6,527 nucleotides of DNA from Bacteroidota bacterium (GTDB lineage Bacteria > Zhuqueibacterota > JdFR-76 > DREG01): positions 1-6,527 of the forward strand of contig JAUXJX010000120.1 in NCBI GenBank assembly GCA_030624545.1, given 5' to 3'. Below the pieces are notes generated by a model. The model was given only the letters and a program-made list of their open reading frames with translations. It was not told the origin of the DNA and searched no databases. Shown piece after piece: positions 1-5,506 of this stretch. How positions within the stretch are numbered: position 1 is the first letter of the stretch; the number at the start of each line of letters is the position of its first letter. A program made the translations under genes and the position numbers.

Positions 1-460
1 CGGGGATCAGTTCAAAACAGTCATCGAATGCCTCGATAACATAGCTTTTCAATAATTCCGGATGTCTGCAGCGGTTCACATTGTCGATATTTAAGAGCAC
101 CGAGGTGATTTCGGGTTGCAGATGGGGTTTCGCCCGCATGATCTTTCCAGACGTTCCGGCAATATGAGGGGATACAACTGGACTTTCATGAGAGAGGAGT
201 TGGTAGAATTCACCAAAGATCTGCTCAAACCTATTTTCGTTATCCACAGGAACTATATTGGCAAGAAGATGAACGGCCGCATACTTATTAGACACCTCCG
301 GCTTTCTCAGGATGGTCACCAGGATATCCCAGGCCGGATAAATGTGGTCCGGAGACTGTTCACTAATTTGCAATAAGGTATAGAAATGCTGATCGCGTAT
401 TCTCGCGTTATCAGACTGCAGACCCTTTAGCGCTTCTTCTATGAGGTTTTCCAATGGCAT
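1..460 (-). CDS. HEAT-like helical-repeat protein, N-terminal 153 residues (runs off window)
   Basis: An uninterrupted minus-strand frame runs from ATG at 460 to the window edge, giving 153 residues with no stop. An in-frame TGA lies four codons upstream of the ATG, which limits the start to this ATG or the TTG just before it. A weak GAGAG sits 6 nt upstream. The protein is almost all amphipathic helix: residues about 3-15, 19-34, 41-53, 57-70, 76-91 and 116-125 read as paired helices split by short polar or proline turns (SPDH, RKPEVSN, HESPVV, AKPH). The stretch YAAVHLLANIV (60-70) is typical of the second helix of HEAT/ARM-type repeats. Such scaffolds bind proteins; no catalytic motif, signal peptide or membrane segment is visible. 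It is transcribed away from ffh, so it belongs to a different unit. Specific function is not recognised. The coding call is supported by length and composition; the HEAT assignment is by eye only. Confidence 0.7.
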   Translation of the reverse strand, partial: MPLENLIEEALKGLQSDNARIRDQHFYTLLQISEQSPDHIYPAWDILVTILRKPEVSNKYAAVHLLANIVPVDNENRFEQIFGEFYQLLSHESPVVSPHIAGTSGKIMRAKPHLQPEITSVLLNIDNVNRCRHPELLKSYVIEAFDDCFELIP

Positions 461-836
461 CAATTGCTCTCATTTATGGGTTGTGATCAAGATGTTTCCT
501 TCATAGGGCCTATCGCTAGAATCATTGAAAAATAGAATAGCAAACACAGTAGCATGGGTCGGAATCATACTTTCAATCTAGGTGGATGGATTCCCAAAAA
601 TCAAGCGATTCTTTGCCCGGCTCAGGGGCGGAGAAGTAAATTTGTGCGCGAAACACAGAAAAGTCCCAAGGAATTGTACAAAATATATATGTTCATTCTC
701 TCACCACAAGCTCTAAACAAGCTTGCAAACGCATATTGATTTTAATACATTTAATGCTTACGAAAAACGGACTTTGTAACCATTTGTTCTGCCGGAATTT
801 ATGACAACGGGGTCGTTGATAGGTTTCTAATTAGCC
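461..836. other. Divergent gene-free region between the helical-repeat gene and ffh
   Basis: About 376 nt with no convincing gene. It is AT-rich, especially 660-800. The one frame of some length (554-739, 61 codons) lacks a ribosome binding site and any family resemblance. The region must serve two divergent transcription units. I see a moderate sigma70-like candidate toward ffh (723-751) and nothing convincing toward the minus-strand gene. A 6-bp inverted repeat (CAAGCT at 707-712, AGCTTG at 720-725) overlaps that candidate -35 and may be chance. Confidence 0.6.
723..751 (+). promoter_or_regulatory. Candidate sigma70-type promoter for the ffh operon
   Basis: TTGCAA (723-728; 4 of 6 matches to TTGACA) is followed by a 17-nt spacer and TACATT (746-751; 4 of 6 matches to TATAAT) in an AT-rich setting. 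This would start transcription near 758 and give a leader of about 80 nt before ffh. The match is only moderate; no transcript data are available. Confidence 0.3.
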
Positions 837-2162
837 ATGTTTGAAGAACTCTCTCGCAAGCTGGACTCTGTCTTTCGCAAGATAAAAGGACAGGGAAAGC
901 TTACTGAAAGCAACATCAAAGATGCGCTGCGGGATATACGCCGGGTGCTTCTTGAAGCCGACGTTCATTTTCGGGTCGCGAAGCAGTTCATAAGTACTGT
1001 ACAGGAAAAGGCCGTAGGCACGGAAGTTCTGCGCAGTATCACTCCGGGACAGCAAATTGTAAAGATCTTCCATGATGAGCTGGCGGCGCTGATGGGCCAT
1101 TCCACCGCTGACTGTCATTTCTCCAATATTCCGCCGACGATTCTGATGCTCGTGGGGCTGCAAGGTTCGGGGAAGACGACGGCTGCCGGGAAATTGGCGA
1201 AACATTTTGCCGGCAAGGGCCATTCAGCGCTAATGGTGGCGGCTGACATATACCGTCCCGCGGCGGTCGATCAATTGCAGACAATCGGAAATCGACTGAA
1301 TACTCCCGTGTTTTTCGAAGCAGATACTCCTCCTCTTGATCTGTGCAAGAAATCAATCTCATTTGCCCGAAAGAACGGCAGAGATCTTGTGATATTGGAT
1401 ACGGCCGGTCGTCTTCACATCGACCAGCAGATGATGGACGAGCTTGTGCAAATCAAGGAGGCGCTCTCTCCAAATGAGATCTTGTTCGTCGCAGATGGGA
1501 TGACCGGACAAGACGCGGTGAATGCCGCAGAAGAATTTCAGCGGCAGCTCGACTTCACCGGTGTTATTCTGACCAAAATGGATGGTGATGCACGTGGCGG
1601 CGCGGCGCTGTCAATCAAGGCTGTTACGGGGAAGCCGATCAAGTTTATCGGCACTGGTGAAGAATACGATGCCCTCGAGAAGTTTCATCCTGACAGAATG
1701 GCTTCCCGCATCCTCGGCATGGGCGATATCGTCGGCCTGGTTGAAAGAACGCAAGCTACCATGGATCAGGAGAAGGCTGCAGTACTGGAAAAGAAGCTGA
1801 AGCATCTTGAATTTACGCTGGAAGATTTTCTCGATCAGATGCAGCAGGTAAAGAAGATGGGCCCCCTCGATCAGATCGTCGGAATGATTCCCGGTTTCAA
1901 CCTGTCGCCATTATCTAAGATGCAGGTCGATGACAAGGACTTGACTCGGGTCGAAGCCATTATCCGATCAATGACCAAAGAGGAAAGAAACAGGCCGCAG
2001 ATCATCAATGGTAGCAGGAGGAAGAGGATCGCACGGGGCAGTGGTGCCACCGTTCCGGAGGTAAATCGCCTGCTGAATCAATTTTCGCAAATGCAAAAAA
2101 TGTTCAAGCGTATGAATAAATTGGGTAAACGGGGAATGCCCCAAAATATGTTGCCAATTTGA
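837..2162 (+). CDS. ffh: Signal recognition particle GTPase Ffh (SRP54)
   Basis: 441 residues, a usual bacterial Ffh length. Ffh binds 4.5S/SRP RNA and signal sequences of nascent inner-membrane proteins, then docks with FtsY at the membrane; both GTPases are activated in the complex. The N domain (about 1-90) is helical. The G domain shows the P-loop GLQGSGKTT (107-115), ADIYRPAAVDQL (136-147), DTAGR (188-192), TKMDGDARGG (246-255) and FIGTGE (270-275). The methionine-rich M domain (about 328-430) carries the RNA-binding helix-turn-helix IINGSRRKRIARGSG (389-403). All key residues are present, so it should be functional. The ATG at 837 gives the family-typical MFEELSRKLD start. The Shine-Dalgarno is poor: only AGGT at 821-824, 12 nt away. 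It is the first gene of the + strand operon, with 31 nt to rpsP. Confidence 0.98.
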   Translation: MFEELSRKLDSVFRKIKGQGKLTESNIKDALRDIRRVLLEADVHFRVAKQFISTVQEKAVGTEVLRSITPGQQIVKIFHDELAALMGHSTADCHFSNIPPTILMLVGLQGSGKTTAAGKLAKHFAGKGHSALMVAADIYRPAAVDQLQTIGNRLNTPVFFEADTPPLDLCKKSISFARKNGRDLVILDTAGRLHIDQQMMDELVQIKEALSPNEILFVADGMTGQDAVNAAEEFQRQLDFTGVILTKMDGDARGGAALSIKAVTGKPIKFIGTGEEYDALEKFHPDRMASRILGMGDIVGLVERTQATMDQEKAAVLEKKLKHLEFTLEDFLDQMQQVKKMGPLDQIVGMIPGFNLSPLSKMQVDDKDLTRVEAIIRSMTKEERNRPQIINGSRRKRIARGSGATVPEVNRLLNQFSQMQKMFKRMNKLGKRGMPQNMLPI

Positions 2163-2178
2163 ACTGGTCAACCAAATA

Positions 2179-2196
2179 GAGGAGGTATAGGACTTG
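2179..2196 (+). promoter_or_regulatory. Strong ribosome binding site setting the TTG start of rpsP
   Basis: GAGGAGGT (2179-2186) lies 7 nt before TTG at 2194. The TTG-initiated protein begins [11 protein letters not shown], exactly as S16 proteins begin, so the non-ATG start is well supported. Confidence 0.85.
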
Positions 2197-3129
2197 GCAG
2201 TTAAATTACGACTGACACGGATGGGACGAAAAAAGCGTCCATTCTACAGGCTTGTTGCCATAGATTCAAGGGCGCCAAGAGATGGAAGATATCTGGAAAA
2301 CCTGGGGACATATAACCCCTTAGCCGAGCCTTCTGAGGTCACGTTGAAAGAGGAGCGCATACTCTATTGGTTGGGAGTTGGGGCACCCCCGAGCAATACG
2401 GTCAAATCAATTCTGCGCAGAGAGGGCGTGCTTTTCAGATGGGATCTGCTCAAAAAAGATCTCTCCGAAGAAGAGATGGCAGAAAAGATGAAGCTTTGGG
2501 AGGTAATCCAACTGGACCGCGAGAAAAAGCTTCAGCGCGTACTTGAAGAAAAGAAAGCAAAGCGGGCCACGATGGCTCAAATGAAAGCTGAGGAAGCCGC
2601 AGAGAAGGCAGAAGTGGAAGCAGAGCCAACCGAGCCGCAAGCGGCGGAAGCTGCTCCGGCTGAAGAAAAGGTTGAAGAAGCCATAGCGGATGAACAGGAA
2701 GAAGTAGTTGAAGCGAAGGAGGAGGCTGCCGAGGCCGCCACAGCAGAAAAACAGGCCGAAGAGGCTGGAGAGACAGCTAAAGAGGAATCGGAGGAGGGAA
2801 AGACCGAGACAGTTGCAGCCGTGCCTGCGGAAGAGCAAACCGACGAAGGCGCTAAGGAGACCAAAACGGAAGTAGAAGAAGAGGAGAAAGAAGCTCTAGC
2901 AGCCGCTCCGGCTGAAGAGACCACTTCTCAGGAACCGGCCGCAGACGAGACTTCATCAGATCAAGCGGTTTCCGAAGAAACTGCCGAGGCCGCATCTCCA
3001 TCCGAGACCGAGGAAGAACCAAATGCTGATGAAGCCGGGGCCGAGCTATCATCTGAATCGGGAGGGAAAGACGAAGCGAAAGAAGAGGAGGCAGAGGAGA
3101 CCGACAAGGAAGGTTCAAAGGATAAGTAA
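2194..3129 (+). CDS. rpsP: 30S ribosomal protein S16 with a very long acidic C-terminal extension
   Basis: 311 residues where ordinary bacterial S16 has about 80-90. S16 binds 16S rRNA and helps 30S assembly. Residues 1-82 are a complete canonical S16: [20 protein letters not shown], then [21 protein letters not shown], then [18 protein letters not shown]. Residues 83-130 look like a charged helix ([31 protein letters not shown]). Residues 131-311 are low-complexity Glu/Ala/Lys/Thr/Ser: by my count 67 of 181 are Asp/Glu, only 15 are Lys, and there is no Arg, Cys, His or aromatic residue. A short AAxPAEE-type motif recurs at about 153-158, 208-214 and 237-242. The frame stays open throughout and ends at one TAA, so the tail is coding, not a read-through artefact. 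Shorter charged S16 tails are known in several phyla; the function of this one is unknown. Confidence 0.97.
   Translation: MAVKLRLTRMGRKKRPFYRLVAIDSRAPRDGRYLENLGTYNPLAEPSEVTLKEERILYWLGVGAPPSNTVKSILRREGVLFRWDLLKKDLSEEEMAEKMKLWEVIQLDREKKLQRVLEEKKAKRATMAQMKAEEAAEKAEVEAEPTEPQAAEAAPAEEKVEEAIADEQEEVVEAKEEAAEAATAEKQAEEAGETAKEESEEGKTETVAAVPAEEQTDEGAKETKTEVEEEEKEALAAAPAEETTSQEPAADETSSDQAVSEETAEAASPSETEEEPNADEAGAELSSESGGKDEAKEEEAEETDKEGSKDK
2584..3126 (+). repeat. Low-complexity acidic tail-coding segment of rpsP
   Basis: This segment encodes residues 131-311 of S16. It is strongly purine-biased on the + strand (for instance 2874-2893 is an uninterrupted 20-nt purine run) and rich in GAA/GAG/GCN codons. 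This bias also produces long spurious open frames on the other strand. The repeats are degenerate at DNA level, so slow expansion followed by drift is more likely than recent duplication. Confidence 0.75.
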
Positions 3130-3297
3130 GCCCATAAGCATAGCGACAATCCTTCAATATAGTAAATTCCATAATAGTTCTTTATTAGCTAGGCAGATAC
3201 AGGATCTGAGAGGATGGCGATGATTTGGAATCTCTTTAAGAGAAATCCAGAACTTGGTGACGGCATAAAAAGCCTTGACCAGGAAGGAGGGACGGAT
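3130..3297 (+). other. rpsP-khpA spacer / khpA leader with a hairpin
   Basis: 168 nt between the rpsP stop and the preferred khpA start, the only large gap inside the operon. The first part (about 3150-3185) is AT-rich and contains TATAGT (3158-3163) with a weak TAAGCA 17 nt upstream, a marginal internal promoter. Further on, TCTCTTTAAGAGA (3231-3243) is a perfect inverted repeat around one base. It is flanked by TGGA (3225-3228) and TCCA (3246-3249), so a hairpin of 5 + 4 bp can form about 35 nt ahead of the khpA ribosome binding site. Part of the segment is also open in the khpA frame (from ATG 3214 or 3220), but that extension has no family support. Confidence 0.45.
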
Positions 3298-3300
3298 TTG
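3284..3300 (+). promoter_or_regulatory. Ribosome binding site setting the TTG start of khpA
   Basis: AAGGAGG (3284-3290) is 7 nt ahead of TTG at 3298. Starting here gives [19 protein letters not shown], the usual KhpA N-terminus. The upstream ATGs at 3214 and 3220 have only GAGAGG nearby and would add 26-28 residues not seen in the family. Confidence 0.75.
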
Positions 3301-3561
3301 AAGGAATTCGTCGAATTTATCGCCAAACATTTGGTGGATAAGCCGGATGAGGTTGATGTGGCCGAAATTGACGGAGAGCGTACTGTTGTGTACGAGCTTC
3401 GTGTCGGTAATGGCGATCTTGGCAAAGTGATCGGAAGAAGAGGTCAAACCGCCAAATCAATCCGGACCCTTTTGGCCGCAGCTTCTGCGAAGAGCGGGAG
3501 ACGTGCTGTCATGGAAATTCTAGATTCGCCGTTTTTCTGCAATAAATGGCTCAAGACCTGA
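3298..3561 (+). CDS. khpA: KH-domain RNA-binding protein KhpA (YlqC family)
   Basis: 87 residues from the TTG start. KhpA is a single-KH-domain RNA-binding protein; in Firmicutes it pairs with KhpB/EloR and affects cell elongation and RNA levels. Its role in other phyla is less clear. The sequence shows [20 protein letters not shown] (2-21), the hallmark [19 protein letters not shown] (41-59) with the GXXG loop G46-R-R-G49, and [15 protein letters not shown] (61-75). About 11 extra residues ([12 protein letters not shown]) follow the usual end and carry the frame 16 nt into rimM. The overlap suggests translational coupling. An upstream ATG (3214) would give 115 residues; I prefer TTG because of the Shine-Dalgarno sequence and the family's length. 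The family call is firm; the start is likely but not certain. Confidence 0.9.
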   Translation: MKEFVEFIAKHLVDKPDEVDVAEIDGERTVVYELRVGNGDLGKVIGRRGQTAKSIRTLLAAASAKSGRRAVMEILDSPFFCNKWLKT

Positions 3562-4061
3562 TTCGTATCGGAGTGGTTCTAAAACCCCAAGGAATTCGGG
3601 GTGAAATAAAGGTCAGGCCTTTAACTGATTTTCCATCCCGGTTTCAAGAGCTATCGCGTATTTTCTTGATTCCGGCTGGGGGGGAAGAAAGCATCCTGGC
3701 TAATATGGAAGGCTTTAGAATCCAGGAAAAGTCAATAGTGTTAAAGCTGGAAGACGTCGATACACGGCAAAAAGCGGAGAAATTAGTTGGACTCGAAATA
3801 GCAATACCGCGTGAGGAATGTATTGCTCTGCCTCCGGACTCATATTTTGTATTTGACTTAATCGGGATGGCGGTGGTTCTTTCGACCGGACAAGCATTGG
3901 GAGTGGTGGAAGATGTACAATCACTTCCATCTCAGGATATGCTTGTTGTGAGAGCGAATAATGGAAGTGAAATTCTCGTTCCATTGGTTTCGGAAATTGT
4001 AACGGATATATCTTTGGAAGAGAGGCAAATTGTGGTTTTCAATTTGCCGGGGCTTGTTTGA
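3546..4061 (+). CDS. rimM: 16S rRNA processing / 30S maturation factor RimM
   Basis: 171 residues, normal length. RimM assists late 30S assembly around the 3' (head) domain by binding S19. The N-terminal RimM domain shows [27 protein letters not shown] (7-33) and [22 protein letters not shown] (64-85). The C-terminal PRC-barrel domain shows [11 protein letters not shown] (100-110), [18 protein letters not shown] (118-135) and [14 protein letters not shown] (142-155), ending in the usual LPGL. The ATG at 3546 lies inside the end of khpA (16-nt overlap) and has no visible Shine-Dalgarno, which points to translation coupled to khpA. Next to S16 and TrmD this is its classical location. Confidence 0.97.
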   Translation: MAQDLIRIGVVLKPQGIRGEIKVRPLTDFPSRFQELSRIFLIPAGGEESILANMEGFRIQEKSIVLKLEDVDTRQKAEKLVGLEIAIPREECIALPPDSYFVFDLIGMAVVLSTGQALGVVEDVQSLPSQDMLVVRANNGSEILVPLVSEIVTDISLEERQIVVFNLPGLV

Positions 4062-4072
4062 TCTGGAGCAGC

Positions 4073-4816
4073 ATGAGAATTGATTTGGTTACAGCATTTC
4101 CCGATCTCGTACAGGGACCCCTGGAGGAGAGCATCATCAAACGGGCCCAAGACAAAGAACTGGTCCGGATTATTGTTCATGATCTTCGGGAATTCACAAC
4201 CGATAAGCATCACAAAGTGGACGATTATCCATACGGAGGTGGCGCGGGAATGGTCATGAAACCGGAGCCGTTCTTTCGCTCTCTGGAGCAGATCTCAGCT
4301 TCTGTGGAAGACAGCCGCAATTTAAAGATTATCTACATGAGTCCACAGGGAGAGCTTTTCAACCAGAAAATGGCAAACGAGCTGGCGCATGACGAGCATC
4401 TCATTTTCTTGTGTGGGCATTACAAAGGAATTGATGAACGCGTGGTGGAGGAGTTTGTTACAGACGAAATTTCGATAGGTGATTATGTGTTATCGGGTGG
4501 AGAGCTGCCTGCCCTGGTTGTGATCGATTCTGTTGTCCGGTTGATTCCCGGTGCTATCAGCGACATGGATTCTGCGGCAACCGACTCATTTCAACAGGAT
4601 TTGCTGGATTGCCCCTATTATACCAGACCTGAAGAATACCGGGGACTGCAGGTGCCGGAGGTTTTGCTCTCGGGCCATCATGAAAATATCCGGAAATGGC
4701 GGAGAGAGCAATCATTGAATCGCACGACCAGCAGGCGACGAGATTTGTTAAGCAATCATAGGAACAAGAAAAACGGCTTTGATAGAACGGAGGATGAATA
4801 CAATGGGCAAGCTTGA
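4073..4816 (+). CDS. trmD: tRNA (guanine-N1-)-methyltransferase TrmD
   Basis: 247 residues. TrmD is a SPOUT-class SAM-dependent enzyme that makes m1G37 next to the anticodon, preventing +1 frameshifting; it acts as a homodimer in the cytoplasm. Visible motifs: [12 protein letters not shown] (1-12), [17 protein letters not shown] (50-66), [11 protein letters not shown] (88-98), [13 protein letters not shown] (112-124), the trefoil-knot SAM-binding segment [15 protein letters not shown] (133-147), and [17 protein letters not shown] (170-186) with the conserved Asp at 171 and 179. The C-terminal helical RNA-binding domain includes [21 protein letters not shown] 4073 gives the family start; a TTG at 4058 in the same frame would add five residues and is less likely. 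GGAG (4065-4068) lies 4 nt upstream. The gene starts 11 nt after rimM and its last 14 nt overlap rplS. About 20 extra polar residues follow RRRDLL at the C-terminus. Confidence 0.98.
   Translation: MRIDLVTAFPDLVQGPLEESIIKRAQDKELVRIIVHDLREFTTDKHHKVDDYPYGGGAGMVMKPEPFFRSLEQISASVEDSRNLKIIYMSPQGELFNQKMANELAHDEHLIFLCGHYKGIDERVVEEFVTDEISIGDYVLSGGELPALVVIDSVVRLIPGAISDMDSAATDSFQQDLLDCPYYTRPEEYRGLQVPEVLLSGHHENIRKWRREQSLNRTTSRRRDLLSNHRNKKNGFDRTEDEYNGQA
4789..4793 (+). promoter_or_regulatory. Ribosome binding site of rplS inside the end of trmD
   Basis: GGAGG lies 9 nt before ATG 4803. It abuts the alternative ATG at 4794 too closely to serve it, so the start at 4803 is preferred over 4794 or TTG 4779. 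Confidence 0.75.
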
Positions 4817-5150
4817 GGCAGTTGGCTTGGATCAAATAAGAGATGATTTACCGAGGTTTGGTCCCGGAGACACGGTTTCCGTGCATGTTAAGGTAAGAGA
4901 AGGCGACAAAGAAAGGATTCAAGTTTTTGAGGGTGTCGTAATAAAGAGACGCGGCGCCGGCATCAACAAGACGTTTACCGTGCGCAAGATCTCAAACGGA
5001 GTAGGCGTTGAAAGAATCTTTCCCCTGAATTCGCCCAATATCAAAAAAGTTGAGAAAATCCGCACAGGAAAGGTTCGCCGAGCAAAACTGTATTATTTGC
5101 GGGATCTCACAGGCAAAGCTGCGAGAATCGAAGAAAAAACCACCTCTTGA
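4803..5150 (+). CDS. rplS: 50S ribosomal protein L19
   Basis: 115 residues, normal length. L19 sits at the 30S-50S interface of the ribosome. The sequence is canonical along its length: [17 protein letters not shown] (15-31), [21 protein letters not shown] (33-53), [21 protein letters not shown] (58-78), [25 protein letters not shown] (85-109). It overlaps trmD by 14 nt, so the two are likely translationally coupled. The stop codon lies inside a hairpin (5137-5167) that probably marks the end of the operon. Confidence 0.98.
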   Translation: MGKLEAVGLDQIRDDLPRFGPGDTVSVHVKVREGDKERIQVFEGVVIKRRGAGINKTFTVRKISNGVGVERIFPLNSPNIKKVEKIRTGKVRRAKLYYLRDLTGKAARIEEKTTS

Positions 5151-5167
5151 CCTCAAGTGGGTGGTTT
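5134..5167. terminator. Hairpin spanning the rplS stop codon, probable intrinsic terminator
   Basis: AAACCACC (5137-5144) pairs perfectly with GGTGGTTT (5160-5167). Inside it CTTG (5146-5149) can pair with CAAG (5154-5157), closing a 4-nt loop. On the + strand only TTT follows, inside the stem, so it is a weak classic terminator for the operon. On the - strand the stem is followed by TTTTTT (complement of A 5134-5139), a textbook arrangement, although no minus-strand gene leads into it. It may work in both directions. Confidence 0.55.
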
Positions 5168-5240
5168 GTGCGGTTCGCCGAGGTGTTGAAAAAAGCGGCC
5201 GGGAAGATAGGCCAGGCTTTTGCCCTGCCGCAAGGGGAAG

Positions 5241-5276
5241 GGCCAGAAATTTCCCCCATAGTTGAAATCACTGGCC
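5241..5276 (+). other. 11-bp imperfect hairpin in the rplS-mrp spacer
   Basis: GGCCAG (5241-5246) pairs with CTGGCC (5271-5276), and ATTTC (5249-5253) pairs with GAAAT (5264-5268), separated by a symmetric 2x2 internal loop and closing a 10-nt loop. A second GGCCAG at 5210-5215 could compete for the same partner. GCCCT (5222-5226) can pair with AGGGC (5239-5243), which would exclude the main hairpin. No T-run follows, so it is not a standard terminator. It could be a processed 3' end, a small RNA element, or chance. Confidence 0.4.
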
Positions 5277-5370
5277 GAAAATCGTTGCAAGGTGCATTCT
5301 TGACCAGTATAGACGCCCGGCCTTTCAAGACTGTCTATTCGGATTGGCGACCCATTTTGTCAGAAAAGGC

Positions 5371-5399
5371 TTGCTTTTCGAGAGATAAGCCCGTATATT
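5371..5399 (+). promoter_or_regulatory. Candidate sigma70-type promoter for mrp
   Basis: TTGCTT (5371-5376; 3 of 6 matches to the -35 consensus) is followed by exactly 17 nt and TATATT (5394-5399; 5 of 6 matches to the -10 consensus). A start near 5406 would give a leader of about 100 nt before the mrp GTG. The position after a terminator-like hairpin and before a new gene fits. Confidence 0.4.
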
Positions 5400-5439
5400 T
5401 CTTCGTTTTATGGATATTTTATGTGTAGTTCCGGCAAAA

Positions 5440-5467
5440 CAGCACCGTGCTGCAAAGGTGCTGGCAA
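5440..5467 (+). repeat. Overlapping inverted and direct repeats in the mrp leader
   Basis: CAGCAC (5440-5445) and GTGCTG (5447-5452) form a perfect palindrome around one base. CAGCACC (5440-5446) also pairs with GGTGCTG (5457-5463), a 7-bp stem with a 10-nt loop. GTGCTG therefore occurs twice, 11 nt apart, each copy followed by a similar CAA segment. The two pairings are mutually exclusive in RNA, and the 11-nt spacing is about one DNA helical turn. This could be an operator or an RNA switch-like element; neither is shown. Confidence 0.4.
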
Positions 5468-5506
5468 CGTAAATAGGACGTATGGTCCAGGAGAATTATT
5501 CAAAGC

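Larger units (their letters stand above)
5151..5506. other. Gene-free spacer between rplS and mrp
   Basis: About 356 nt without a recognisable gene. One + frame starting at TTG 5147 runs to 5428 (93 codons), but it has no independent ribosome binding site, no domain resemblance and no clear coding character. No trace of RNase HII (rnhB) or YraN motifs, which often follow rplS, is visible. The spacer holds a GC-rich folded segment (5210-5276), a candidate promoter (5371-5399) and a repeat cluster (5440-5467), described separately. Confidence 0.6.

Noticed and set aside
116..376. 86-codon plus-strand frame near the left edge
   Set aside because: It is antisense to the open minus-strand frame 1-460, whose protein has regular amphipathic helices; the plus frame does not look like a folded protein and has no ribosome binding site.
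707..725. 6-bp inverted repeat CAAGCT/AGCTTG upstream of ffh
   Set aside because: Short, built around a HindIII-like palindrome, with no T-run or known operator resemblance; chance is sufficient.
554..739. 61-codon plus-strand frame upstream of ffh
   Set aside because: No Shine-Dalgarno, AT-rich, no recognisable pattern, and it would cover the likely promoter region.
831..1223. 130-codon minus-strand frame opposite ffh
   Set aside because: It lies wholly antisense to the conserved N and G domains of Ffh and has no family resemblance; a codon-bias shadow.
2407..3172. Several long minus-strand frames opposite rpsP, one Ser/Ala-rich and one Leu/Phe-rich
   Set aside because: These are composition artefacts of the purine-rich GAA/GAG/GCN tail (antisense TTC/CTC/NGC) and not membrane or secreted proteins.
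4058..4072. TTG at 4058 as trmD start, overlapping the rimM stop
   Set aside because: It would add MIWSS before the canonical MRIDLVT start; ATG 4073 with GGAG just upstream fits the family better.
5147..5428. 93-codon frame starting at TTG overlapping the rplS stop
   Set aside because: The TTGA overlap is suggestive of coupling, but there is no ribosome binding site, no family match, the content looks non-coding, and it runs through the hairpins and promoter candidate.
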